A DNA stretch of 26,109 nucleotides from Glaciecola sp. UBA1851 (lineage in GTDB: Bacteria; Pseudomonadota; Gammaproteobacteria; Enterobacterales; Alteromonadaceae), in the NCBI GenBank assembly GCA_002338515.1, contig DDIL01000139.1:1-26109 (forward strand), in the 5' to 3' direction. A program made the position numbers and the translations under genes. Shown piece after piece: positions 15,978 to 23,182 of the stretch. Positions within the stretch are counted from its first letter, which is position 1. Each line of letters begins with the position of its first letter. Below the pieces are notes generated by a model. The model had not been told where the DNA came from and made no database searches. It worked only from the letters and a program-made list of their open reading frames with translations.

Positions 15978-16176
15978 AAAAACCGGCCATCTCCACTAGA
16001 TTTAATACGAAAAGCGCGTTTAGGAAAGTAGAGAGGAGGGGCCTAATTTGAAAGCCTAAATTTCATGGATGAAATTTTGGAGCGCCCATGGATGGGTTCA
16101 CAGCGACTTTCAAATTAGGTCCCTCCTCTCTGCTTCTAAACAGCCGTATTAAATCTAGTGGAGATGGCCGGTTTTT
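15978..16176. repeat. Long imperfect palindromic element (~199 bp, MITE-like)
   Basis: The arms are 15978-16054 and 16107-16176. The outer ~32 bp (aaaaaccggcc... to ...ggccggttttt) are a perfect inverted repeat. An interrupted middle follows, then a nearly perfect inner block of about 24 bp (agagaggagg-G-gcctaatttgaaag against its complement, one mismatch). The apex contains two small palindromes of the same form: aaatttcat-gg-atgaaattt (16058-16077) and cccat-gg-atggg (16085-16096). The whole could fold as a branched hairpin. I recall palindromic intergenic repeats of this style from Alteromonadales genomes, but could not search. It lies between convergent genes and may also stop transcription. 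No transposase is present. Confidence 0.8.
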
Positions 16177-16201
16177 TATGCGAGCGTTAAACATAGTTGG
16201 C

Positions 16202-17527
16202 TCACGATTCAACGTAGAACGGAAAGTTAGCATGAGCCGCATTACCGTTGCCATCATAAGCGAATACGTAAAGTCGGTAGGCGCCGGGTTCATCTGGCGT
16301 CATAAATTTAACTTGCTCCGTGTGTTCTGATTTATCAACATGGACTAATTGCGGTACGTACTCTTTGTCACCACCTACATTCCTAGAGGTGGTTTCTTTG
16401 CGAATTTCCCACATAAAGCGAACGTCATCACCATCAGGATCATTTACTTCTACTTCTGCTTTATGCTGATGGTTAGGCGCTAAAACTAGGTTTTTGAATG
16501 GCGATTTACCATCTATTGTGATAGGTGTAATGCTTGGCGCACGATTATCAGGGTATTGACCTGTCCAAATATATTGCATTACATCCACTACTTCTGTTTT
16601 TTCACCAGAATCTAGAAACATGCCATACCATGTGGAAGTTTTTTCTTGTTTTTGGCCCCACAAAAATACGTAGTTGCCAATGGCTGTATTAGCATAAGGC
16701 TTTAAAACCTTTTCATAGCTTCTTGTGTAGTTTTCTGCTTTTTCAGTGCTGGTATTTTCTATGGGAGCTCCCCACTTTGTCTCACGGACTTCCCAATGAC
16801 CTACAGAGCCCCATTCAGTCACAAAATATGGGCCGGTGAAGTTATCTTCTTTAATGTATTTGGGTAAATTTACTACGTCTGCGTACATCTGAAAGCTGAT
16901 AAAATCAAGCGCAGGTGCGCGCTCATTAATATCTTTTACTGCCCGCCTATCATAGCCCGCAAGAGCCGTGGTAGTAGGATGGTGAGGGTCGAGCTCTTTA
17001 ATCATTTCAGCGGTTTCATTTACTGCATCAAACACCTTAGGATTAGAGTAATCAAAGTTTACCTCATTACCGATAATCCATGTTAAAAGAGCAGGATGGT
17101 CTTTATAACGCAGTACTCTGTCTCGATTTTCTTCAAGTTGTTTGGCTACGGCTTTTGGGTCATCGTAGTTAAATCCTTGTCTTTCTCGAGCAAACTCGAG
17201 GCACAATGATACCGTCATACCTAGTGCATAAGCTCTATCTAACAGTTGTTGAGCGGGTTCGGCATGGTCATCTACTGCCCATGTTCGTACGCTGTTGCCA
17301 CCAAACGACTTCACTTGTTCTATGTCTGGGCTATTTAAACCTGCACCATTAACCAAGTATGGTTCGCCCCCACGTAACAACTTGAAACCTGAGTCTGTTT
17401 CAACAATCTCTACCGTGATTGGTCCAATACTATCTTGTAATTTTAGTGAAGAGCGACTTTGACTCTCGCAAGCTGCTGTAATGAATAACACTAAAAATAT
17501 TACTAAGAGTTTTTTGTATAGATGCAT
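16202..17527 (-). CDS. Clan-A glycoside hydrolase lipoprotein with C-terminal Ig-like domain (family uncertain)
   Basis: The 441-residue lipoprotein has the signal MHLYKKLLVIFLVLFITAAC with lipid-attachment Cys20. A TIM-barrel (about 45-335) opens with LLRGGEPYLVNGAGLN and FGGNSVRTWAV, typical of GH2/GH5-like barrels. The likely acid/base is Glu155 in WIIGNEVNF and the nucleophile Glu238 in FVTEWGSVGHWE. The C-terminal Ig- or PKD-like domain (about 345-441) contains VNDPDGDDVRFMWEI and GAYRLYVFAYDGNGNAA. The layout of barrel plus Ig-like domain recalls GH158 endo-beta-1,3-glucanases, but a GH2-type barrel family is equally possible and I cannot decide by eye. Being anchored in the envelope, it would cut glucan before uptake, complementing the cytoplasmic enzymes. 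It is convergent with the GH17 gene, with the palindromic element 25 bp past its stop. Confidence 0.82.
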   Translation of the reverse strand: MHLYKKLLVIFLVLFITAACESQSRSSLKLQDSIGPITVEIVETDSGFKLLRGGEPYLVNGAGLNSPDIEQVKSFGGNSVRTWAVDDHAEPAQQLLDRAYALGMTVSLCLEFARERQGFNYDDPKAVAKQLEENRDRVLRYKDHPALLTWIIGNEVNFDYSNPKVFDAVNETAEMIKELDPHHPTTTALAGYDRRAVKDINERAPALDFISFQMYADVVNLPKYIKEDNFTGPYFVTEWGSVGHWEVRETKWGAPIENTSTEKAENYTRSYEKVLKPYANTAIGNYVFLWGQKQEKTSTWYGMFLDSGEKTEVVDVMQYIWTGQYPDNRAPSITPITIDGKSPFKNLVLAPNHQHKAEVEVNDPDGDDVRFMWEIRKETTSRNVGGDKEYVPQLVHVDKSEHTEQVKFMTPDEPGAYRLYVFAYDGNGNAAHANFPFYVES

Positions 17528-17919
17528 TGACTAAACACTCATTTTATATGGCAAATTAATAATTTATTAACAATATCCTATTGTCTCTATGAAAAATTAG
17601 CGTACAACTAAAACAAGTTAAGGTGGCACTTGTATGCGTTAACTAGGATTACACTATATTGCATACGTATGCAATAATCGAATATCTATTCCATGCATTT
17701 TGATCTAATATGTTAATTATTGGTTAAATAGTATTGTAACTTTAGCAAACATGGAACTATCGTTAATTTCATGACGTTTGTGGTGTGGTTTTGTTACCAT
17801 TAACCAAATTCAAATAATCCTAGCGAACAACTTTCAGAGCACATTGCTAATTTTTTGGAGTAACATTTTATTAGTAAATTTATACAGTCAGGTTTTCTTT
17901 GTATATGCAGGGTGGCGTT
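17528..17919. other. Divergent intergenic region between glycosidase lipoprotein and LytTR regulator
   Basis: About 390 bp of A/T-rich non-coding sequence should contain promoters for both genes. The clear feature is the perfect 20-bp palindrome at 17657-17676. Segments with ggttaa/gttacc words (about 17720-17740 and 17793-17807) faintly resemble the repeat upstream of the LytS operon. No small ORF with a ribosome-binding site was found. Confidence 0.5.
17657..17676. promoter_or_regulatory. Perfect 20-bp palindrome, candidate repressor operator
   Basis: The sequence tattgcatacgtatgcaata is its own reverse complement over all 20 bases. The CG-centred form (gcatACGTatgc) is typical of LacI- or GntR-type sugar-regulator operators. 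It lies about 130 bp upstream of the glycosidase lipoprotein start. A weaker relative (ttagcatacgtttgtt, 11 of the 16 core positions) occurs at 14916-14931, before the second GH17 gene. No LacI-type gene is in the window. Confidence 0.55.
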
Positions 17920-18759
17920 ATGCAAAAACTACGAACGATAGTCGTTGATGATGAGCCCTTGGCTTGCCAATATTTAGTGAACAAACTTAAAAATTATCAT
18001 CAAATTGAAGTGGTTGCTTTTTGCAAAAATGGCAGAGAAGCAATGCAATTAGTTTATGAACAGTCTCCAGATTTGGTGTTTCTAGATATACAAATGCCAG
18101 GACTGAATGGTTTAGATGTAGCTAAACAATTGCAATCCGATACCATGCCAATGGTCATTTTTGCGACCGCTTTCGAGCAGTATGCGCTTGATGCTTTTGA
18201 TGCTCATGCAGTCGATTACATTGTTAAACCTATAGATGAAAAGCGATTAGAACTTGCTATAAATCGCGCTTTATTAAGGCATGTGAGTGTTAACACTATG
18301 CCCGAGATTCAAAAAGGTGAAGTAATAGGGGCAATTGCAGATATTGAAACCTTGCAGAATAAAACGGTATCTTGGACGGATAATACATCTAATGATGGCG
18401 TTGCAAAGGATAGTGTTTCAAATGACGGTGATTTACGAAAAATTATCATAAAAGACAGAGATGAGATCCACCTTATAAATCAGGCTGATATTGAATGGGT
18501 TGATGCGGCCGGTGACTACGTGTGTGTGCATGCTAACGGTGATACACATGTAAAAAGGTCAACACTAAAAGAGATGGAAGATGAACTTAATCCTGTTATG
18601 TTTAAGCGGGTCCATCGCTCAACTATTGTCAATTTAAGCTGTATCGAGAAAGTGATTCCGTTAAACAAAGGTGAGTATTTCTTACTTTTAGGCGAGCATC
18701 AAAAAGTTAAAGTGAGCAGAAAATATAAAGATATTATTCGTAGTTTTTTAGAACAATAA
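17920..18759 (+). CDS. LytTR-family response regulator (no adjacent kinase)
   Basis: The 279-residue DNA-binding regulator has a receiver domain (about 4-120) with the acidic pair at 10-11, phospho-acceptor Asp56 in LVFLDIQMPG, and Lys in YIVKPID. A poorly conserved linker of about 55 residues follows, then a LytTR domain (about 178-277; IIIKDRDEIHLI, WVDAAGDYVCVHANG, FKRVHRSTIVNLSCIEKV). The reading frame opens at a TTG at 17899, but ATG 17920 is preferred: it has an AGGGTGG ribosome-binding site and aligns with the start of the paralogue at 20857-21687. The two regulators are close over both domains. No kinase gene adjoins this one, so it may share the LytS-type kinase encoded 3 kb away. 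Its 3' end overlaps rlmA by 26 bp. Confidence 0.92.
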   Translation: MQKLRTIVVDDEPLACQYLVNKLKNYHQIEVVAFCKNGREAMQLVYEQSPDLVFLDIQMPGLNGLDVAKQLQSDTMPMVIFATAFEQYALDAFDAHAVDYIVKPIDEKRLELAINRALLRHVSVNTMPEIQKGEVIGAIADIETLQNKTVSWTDNTSNDGVAKDSVSNDGDLRKIIIKDRDEIHLINQADIEWVDAAGDYVCVHANGDTHVKRSTLKEMEDELNPVMFKRVHRSTIVNLSCIEKVIPLNKGEYFLLLGEHQKVKVSRKYKDIIRSFLEQ

Positions 18760-19636
18760 CCTGAAAGCTTGCTGTTACACTTTTTAAGTTGTCTAACAAA
18801 AATTCCTTTTTACTTTCAGAGATACTCCAATAAAATGGTGTCATCATTAATAAATTGAGACGAGAAGCAAGCGTGTTTAGCTCAATGTTAAATTCAAGTG
18901 TGTCCTTTTCTAATGTTTCCCAATTTTCAATATTCACTTCCTCTTGTGAGTGCAGTTGAGGGGTGTCATAAACTAACTCTTTTAATTCGAATAGGTGTTT
19001 TTGAGCTGGAACTACCTTTATCCATATACCATCTGCCTTTAGTATGCGGTGAATTTCATCTTCATTGCTAGGTGCAAAAACTTGAATTGTGGCATCTTGA
19101 GAATCAGTTTTAAGCGGAATTTTATAGCTACTGGCCACAGCAAAATGATGGTAGTCTGACATATTCGATTTCATTCGCTTACTTGCTTTTTGTATTGCTG
19201 GTTTTGAAATATCAATACCATAAGAATGAAGTTGAATAGACTTGTCATTAAGGCGCTTCGATATTTCACTTAAGTAATAGCCTTCTCCGCAACCTGCGTC
19301 GCAAATTATTATTTCTTCACTAATGTTCTCTGTTAAATAGTGATTCAAAAGAATATCTGCTAAATTGCTAACTAGAGGAGTGTAGTGCCCTTCATTTAAA
19401 AAATCTCTTCTAGCAACAACCATGTCCTTATTATCCCCTGGATGTTTGCTATTTTTTTGATTTGCTAAAAGGAGATTGATATATCCTTCTTTGGCGATAT
19501 CAAATTGATGATTATTTTCGCAGGCGACTGATTTTGAGTTTTTACTGCCGCTAGTTGAAGTGGTTGTCTGTTCCAAGTTATTCGGAACTAAGGCTTTTAA
19601 TGATTCCCCACAATTTGGGCAGATCCAACTCATCAT
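18734..19636 (-). CDS. rlmA: 23S rRNA (guanine-N1)-methyltransferase RlmA
   Basis: The 300-residue SAM-dependent enzyme methylates a guanine at N1 in 23S rRNA (G745 in E. coli). The N-terminal zinc finger has CPNC (Cys6, Cys9) and C-x3-H (Cys39, His43 in ACENNHQFD), followed by the family signature AKEGYINLLL and HPGDNKDMVVARRDFLNEGHY. The SAM-binding motif I is DAGCGEGYY (113-121), and MMTPFYWS near the end is also conserved. Between the zinc-finger pairs lies a Ser/Thr-rich insertion (about 20-36) not found in the E. coli protein. It is convergent with the upstream LytTR gene; the coding ends overlap by 26 bp. On its own strand it follows the CheY-like gene after 89 bp. Confidence 0.93.
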   Translation of the reverse strand: MMSWICPNCGESLKALVPNNLEQTTTSTSGSKNSKSVACENNHQFDIAKEGYINLLLANQKNSKHPGDNKDMVVARRDFLNEGHYTPLVSNLADILLNHYLTENISEEIIICDAGCGEGYYLSEISKRLNDKSIQLHSYGIDISKPAIQKASKRMKSNMSDYHHFAVASSYKIPLKTDSQDATIQVFAPSNEDEIHRILKADGIWIKVVPAQKHLFELKELVYDTPQLHSQEEVNIENWETLEKDTLEFNIELNTLASRLNLLMMTPFYWSISESKKEFLLDNLKSVTASFQVIVLKNYE

Positions 19637-19725
19637 GAAAGTATCCTTGAATGTGTTGCGTTTGAGTTAGAATTATTCACTTAAATGTATTCACTTAGAT
19701 ATTCCAGAGTGTATGTTTAAATCTA

Positions 19726-20127
19726 TTACTTAACTTTACGTAACATTTTAACCACTCTGTATTCTAACTCACTTGGTTTGAAGGGTTTAGACAGGTAATC
19801 TGTTACGCCTGCTTTTACTGCTTGCATAACTAGTGCCTTTTCTGTTGTGGCGGTCAGTAATAGAAAAGGGATATGCTTATGTTCGCTGGAGGCTTTTATT
19901 TTTTTAAGTAAATCAAGACCTGACATTTTCGGCATGTCCCAATCACAAATTATTAAACCTATTTTTTTGTTTGATAACACTTTCCAAGCTGACTCACCGT
20001 CATATGCAATATCAATATTATTCGCGCCAACTGTCTTCAAAGACGCTTTTACTAACGTGCGAATTGCTTCCATATCATCCGCAACTAATATATTGATAGT
20101 TTTGATTAACTTTAACGGATCTTTCAT
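19726..20127 (-). CDS. Single-domain CheY-like response regulator
   Basis: The 133-residue protein is a receiver domain alone. It has the acidic pair DD at 17-18, phospho-acceptor Asp62 in IICDWDMPKMSG, Thr92 in LLLTATTE and Lys114 in YLSKPFKP: every residue needed for phosphotransfer. It lacks any DNA-binding output, so it should act by protein contact, as CheY does. It is not next to flagellar or chemotaxis genes, and its partner is unknown. It starts 37 bp after the YaiL/DUF2058 gene on the same strand, so they may be cotranscribed. The sequence MSGLDLLKKIK resembles CheY of marine gammaproteobacteria, but this is not the main cheY by context. Confidence 0.92.
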   Translation of the reverse strand: MKDPLKLIKTINILVADDMEAIRTLVKASLKTVGANNIDIAYDGESAWKVLSNKKIGLIICDWDMPKMSGLDLLKKIKASSEHKHIPFLLLTATTEKALVMQAVKAGVTDYLSKPFKPSELEYRVVKMLRKVK

Positions 20128-20164
20128 TGGTGTCCTTGTATAAAATAAATGATGGCGTTATGCG

Positions 20165-20698
20165 CTACCACATTAGATCATCTGGCACGACAAAATCAGC
20201 GTAGGGATCATCTTCAATTTCTTGAGGGTCTTCAGGTTCTTTTATTTCTACTATGTATGAATCGTCACGTTGCGCAATTTTATTAGAAACTGATGTGGGT
20301 ATGATGCAATATCCGTCTTCTTCTTGCTCAATATCCAATACTATCGCCAAATGACCATCTAACAGTTGTTTCCGCTGTTGTTCATTGACGTACAAATGCT
20401 TTATGACGGTTCCATGGGTAAAGTTATATTTAATTTCACCTTTCCCTGTAGTTTGTTTATTGAGGCTAATTAGTTGCTTGATTTGAGCTTTAATTTCTTT
20501 TGCTTGCTTTGCTTGTTTTTGCTCTGCGTTCAAAGCCTTGGCTTTTTCAACTTGTTCTTGTTTTGAAGCTTCCACACTCGCTTTCACTTCCTTTGCTAAA
20601 TCTCTAGACTTTTTGGAGCCTTTCTTTGCTTTATTTAGCTTCTTTTTATTAACCAAACCTGCTTGTAGCATTTGCTCTTGAAGCGTAAGTTTTGCCAT
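20165..20698 (-). CDS. yaiL: YaiL/DUF2058 family protein
   Basis: The 177-residue soluble protein matches the DUF2058 family, annotated in some genomes as a nucleoprotein or polynucleotide-associated enzyme. The conserved N-terminus MAKLTLQEQMLQAGLVNKKK leads into a highly charged Lys/Glu/Ala/Gln-rich coiled-coil region (about 18-85). A compact domain with YNFTHGTVIKHLYVNEQQRKQL and GHLAIVLD follows, then an acidic C-terminal tail (EPEDPQEIEDDPYADFVVPDDLMW). Length and ends match the family. The molecular function is not known; the charge distribution fits nucleic-acid association. It is first of a possible unit with the CheY-like gene, 157 bp after the LytTR operon. Confidence 0.9.
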   Translation of the reverse strand: MAKLTLQEQMLQAGLVNKKKLNKAKKGSKKSRDLAKEVKASVEASKQEQVEKAKALNAEQKQAKQAKEIKAQIKQLISLNKQTTGKGEIKYNFTHGTVIKHLYVNEQQRKQLLDGHLAIVLDIEQEEDGYCIIPTSVSNKIAQRDDSYIVEIKEPEDPQEIEDDPYADFVVPDDLMW

Positions 20699-20856
20699 AT
20701 TAATACATCTCTTATTTAAACTTTGATGTAGTGTAGCGGTACTTGTGCCGTTATTAAAGTGACAAATAACTTTATGACGCGTTAATTTTTGAAGGTTGTT
20801 TGCTTTGGTAAAAGTAGAATTTTATGTGAAGGACATCGATAAAGTTTGGAAATCAA

Positions 20857-21687
20857 TTAATTCGATAAAAAATCTTTTACGACTTCTTTATAATTTCGAC
20901 TAACTTTCACTTTATCATGCTCGCCAATTTGTAAAAAAAACTCCCCTTTTGTTCTAGGAAGTACTTTTGTAATGGCATTCAAATTGACGATGGTTGAACG
21001 ATGGACTCGCTTAAACATACTCGGGTCTAATTCTTCTACTAGCTCTTTCAATGTGACACGTTTGATATGCGTATCTCCATTTGAATGAATACAAGCATAA
21101 TCTCCCGCTGCGTCTATCCATTGTATTTGATTTTGTTCCAAGATATGAATCTCATCTCGGTCTTTTACCACCACTCTTGAAAAATTATTTTTAGTTTCGG
21201 GAATATCTTCAGGATGTTCTTTTTGACTATCTAGATTGGATGAAGACGCAATTGTTTTGTTCTGAATTTCTTGCGCCGCACTTAACAGTGCTTGCTTAAT
21301 AGGTTCTTCTTTATTAAGCACTAACCGTTGTGATGCCCGCTCAACTGCGCGTTTGATTCGCTCGTCATCAATAGGTTTTAAGATATAATCAACCGCATTA
21401 GCATTAAAAGCGTCGATGGCATATTGTTCGTAAGCAGTGGCGAACACCACAATTGGTAGCAAATCACCTTGAATAGATTGTATGACTTCCAACCCATTCA
21501 TCCCTGGCATTTGTATATCCAAAAATAATAAGTCGGGGCTGTGTTCAAGCACGCACTCTATTGCTTCTCTTCCATTTCGACATTCCCCAATAATTTCGAC
21601 ATTGTCTAATTTAGATAATTTGGCTTTTAGAAGTTTTAACGCCAAGGGCTCATCATCTACTATAACGGTTCTTATTTTGGTAGTCAT
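20857..21687 (-). CDS. LytTR-family response regulator (cognate of LytS-type kinase)
   Basis: The 276-residue regulator has a receiver domain with acidic pair at 11-12, Asp57 in LLFLDIQMPG, the FATAYEQYAIDAF segment and Lys in YILKPID. A variable linker (about 125-170) precedes the LytTR DNA-binding domain (about 172-274; VVVKDRDEIHIL, WIDAAGDYACIHSNG, FKRVHRSTIVNLNAITKV). It begins 10 bp after the kinase stop, forming a two-gene operon. Receiver and DNA-binding domains closely match the regulator at 17920-18759, including DTHVKR/DTHIKR and KVKVSRKYK/KVKVSRNYK, so the two may recognise similar DNA and arise from duplication. Targets are unknown; none of the DNA repeats in the window clearly matches known LytTR sites. 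Confidence 0.94.
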   Translation of the reverse strand: MTTKIRTVIVDDEPLALKLLKAKLSKLDNVEIIGECRNGREAIECVLEHSPDLLFLDIQMPGMNGLEVIQSIQGDLLPIVVFATAYEQYAIDAFNANAVDYILKPIDDERIKRAVERASQRLVLNKEEPIKQALLSAAQEIQNKTIASSSNLDSQKEHPEDIPETKNNFSRVVVKDRDEIHILEQNQIQWIDAAGDYACIHSNGDTHIKRVTLKELVEELDPSMFKRVHRSTIVNLNAITKVLPRTKGEFFLQIGEHDKVKVSRNYKEVVKDFLSN

Positions 21688-21697
21688 ACAAACGTCC

Positions 21698-22840
21698 TTA
21701 TTCCTTTTCCAAAGGAATTGTTATTTGCGTAATTAACCCACCTTGCTTCTCAAATTCGGTATCAATTCTATAATCGCTTTGATACAACGCTTTTAAACGC
21801 TGGTTAGTATTCTTTAATCCTACACCCTTACCTTTATTGCTAGAGCGTAGCATGCTTTTAAATCTGGGTTGCTTGTTTGAGCCATCGCCACTGTCTTTTA
21901 TTGAAAGCTGAAGAAGGTTATTCACTGCAATTGCATCTATGCTAATTGTGCCGCCATCTTCACTCTGGGCTATGGCGTGTTTCATTGAGTTTTCAATAAT
22001 TGGCTGAAGTAATAAACTTGGTACCAAAGCTGATTCAGCTTCACTACTGACACTAACACTGACATTTAATCTGTCACCAAAACGAGTTTTTTCTATTTCT
22101 AAATAAAGCGTTAATGCTTCTATTTCGTCTATCAATGGAATTTTTGTATCTGGGTCATTATCTAGGGAATAGCGCAAAAATTCGCTCAACTGTACTGTCA
22201 TATCTTGCGCTTTTTTTGATTCTTCAATTTCAATGAGAGAGTTTATAGCATTAAGGGTATTGCATAAAAAATGTGGGTTTAACTGATAGCGTAGCATCTT
22301 CAGTTTTGCGTCTCTGGCTTCACTTTGAGCTTGCAATCGTTTTACATGCTCCTCTCTTGAGGTTGCTTCTGCTTTGAGCATAATTCTATGCTCAAATTGC
22401 AATAAGTCGTAATAACGTATCCAGTGGAATAAGCCTGTCCAACATAGGAAAATAAAAATACCACTAAAATACCAGCCACCAAACTCTTCCCAAACATCTT
22501 CAAAACCAGTAAACAGGACGAAAATTTTCATATGAGTAACGGTCCAGATGAAAGCGCAGCCTAACACCAAAACCATCCCTATCATAAATTTTGTAGTGAG
22601 CTTTAAATTATCAAGTAAACCAAATACATAATGTAAAAATAATGAGCAAATTAAACCTACAACGGCTTGCATCAGAACATGCCCAACGGTTGCCGCATTC
22701 GCCTCTGCATACCATAGAATCAGCGTAAAAAAGCCAACTACACACATGAACACCCAAAACCCTAACTGCCAAAGCCAGAATCGATATGTTGGGTTATCTT
22801 CCATACGATGTTGTATGTTTAATAAAAAACTTTCTGACAT
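21698..22840 (-). CDS. LytS/YehU-type sensor histidine kinase
   Basis: The 380-residue inner-membrane kinase of the His_kinase (PF06580) family has four predicted membrane helices at about 22-43, 52-74, 83-109 and 123-140, with very little periplasmic loop. A charged coiled-coil follows (about 145-180), then the H-box KMLRYQLNPHFLCNTLNAINSL with phospho-accepting His190. The ATPase domain has LLQPIIENSMKHAI (N box), DSGDG and KGVGLKNTNQRL. No extracellular sensor domain is evident, so the signal may be within the membrane or cytoplasm. The LytTR regulator gene follows after 10 bp. A near-palindrome 52-77 bp upstream of the start may be an operator. Confidence 0.94.
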   Translation of the reverse strand: MSESFLLNIQHRMEDNPTYRFWLWQLGFWVFMCVVGFFTLILWYAEANAATVGHVLMQAVVGLICSLFLHYVFGLLDNLKLTTKFMIGMVLVLGCAFIWTVTHMKIFVLFTGFEDVWEEFGGWYFSGIFIFLCWTGLFHWIRYYDLLQFEHRIMLKAEATSREEHVKRLQAQSEARDAKLKMLRYQLNPHFLCNTLNAINSLIEIEESKKAQDMTVQLSEFLRYSLDNDPDTKIPLIDEIEALTLYLEIEKTRFGDRLNVSVSVSSEAESALVPSLLLQPIIENSMKHAIAQSEDGGTISIDAIAVNNLLQLSIKDSGDGSNKQPRFKSMLRSSNKGKGVGLKNTNQRLKALYQSDYRIDTEFEKQGGLITQITIPLEKE

Positions 22841-23182
22841 TATGGGTGTTCCTTATAAACAACCGGATTTTTCACATTCATACATTCTATCACTTGGTTA
22901 ACTATAAGTTACCAAGTTGTTAAAGTTTGGCAACTAAAAAACGACTACTTGACCATAACACGCGACTATTAGGTAGTGCTTATATTTAATTTATTACCTT
23001 GTACACGCCAGTATGACTGAATACTATTAAATTGCTATCTATGTATAGTTGATTGGGACGTGTTTGTGTTAGTCTCTGCGCCATAAAGGCGTATTGCCAG
23101 CCCTTATTTATTAAGTGGATTTTTTATACATTGGTAAACATTTTAGATTGACAGTTTTATAGTAATCAAAGAGGCTCAAGTA
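22841..23182. other. Divergent intergenic region between LytS kinase and ThrE exporter genes
   Basis: These 342 bp carry promoters for both divergent genes. The notable features are the near-palindrome at 22892-22917 and a tiny hairpin cgcc-ataaa-ggcg at 23079-23091. ATG codons in the region open only a few codons. I see no RNA gene or further ORF. Confidence 0.5.
22892..22917. promoter_or_regulatory. Inverted repeat acttggt-N12-accaagt upstream of LytS operon
   Basis: The 7-bp arms are perfect, and the 12-bp spacer (taactataagtt) continues the symmetry partly, giving a near-palindromic 26-bp site. It sits 52 bp upstream of the kinase start codon, a usual position for an operator or activator site of that operon. 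The binder is unknown; autoregulation by the LytTR protein is one possibility. Confidence 0.4.

Noticed and set aside
16088..16330. An 80-residue plus-strand open frame beginning MDGFTATFKLGPSSLL
   Set aside because: Its first two thirds is one arm of the palindromic element and the rest is antisense to the 3' end of the glycosidase lipoprotein gene. There is no proper ribosome-binding site. It is a by-product of the repeat.
17760..17785. cgtt-containing repeats that might be LytTR binding sites
   Set aside because: The two words are about 14 bp apart, which does not fit the usual LytTR direct-repeat spacing, and such short words are frequent in A/T-rich DNA.
17899..17919. Upstream TTG start giving seven extra residues on the first LytTR regulator
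   Set aside because: The ATG at 17920 has the good ribosome-binding site and aligns with the paralogue's start.
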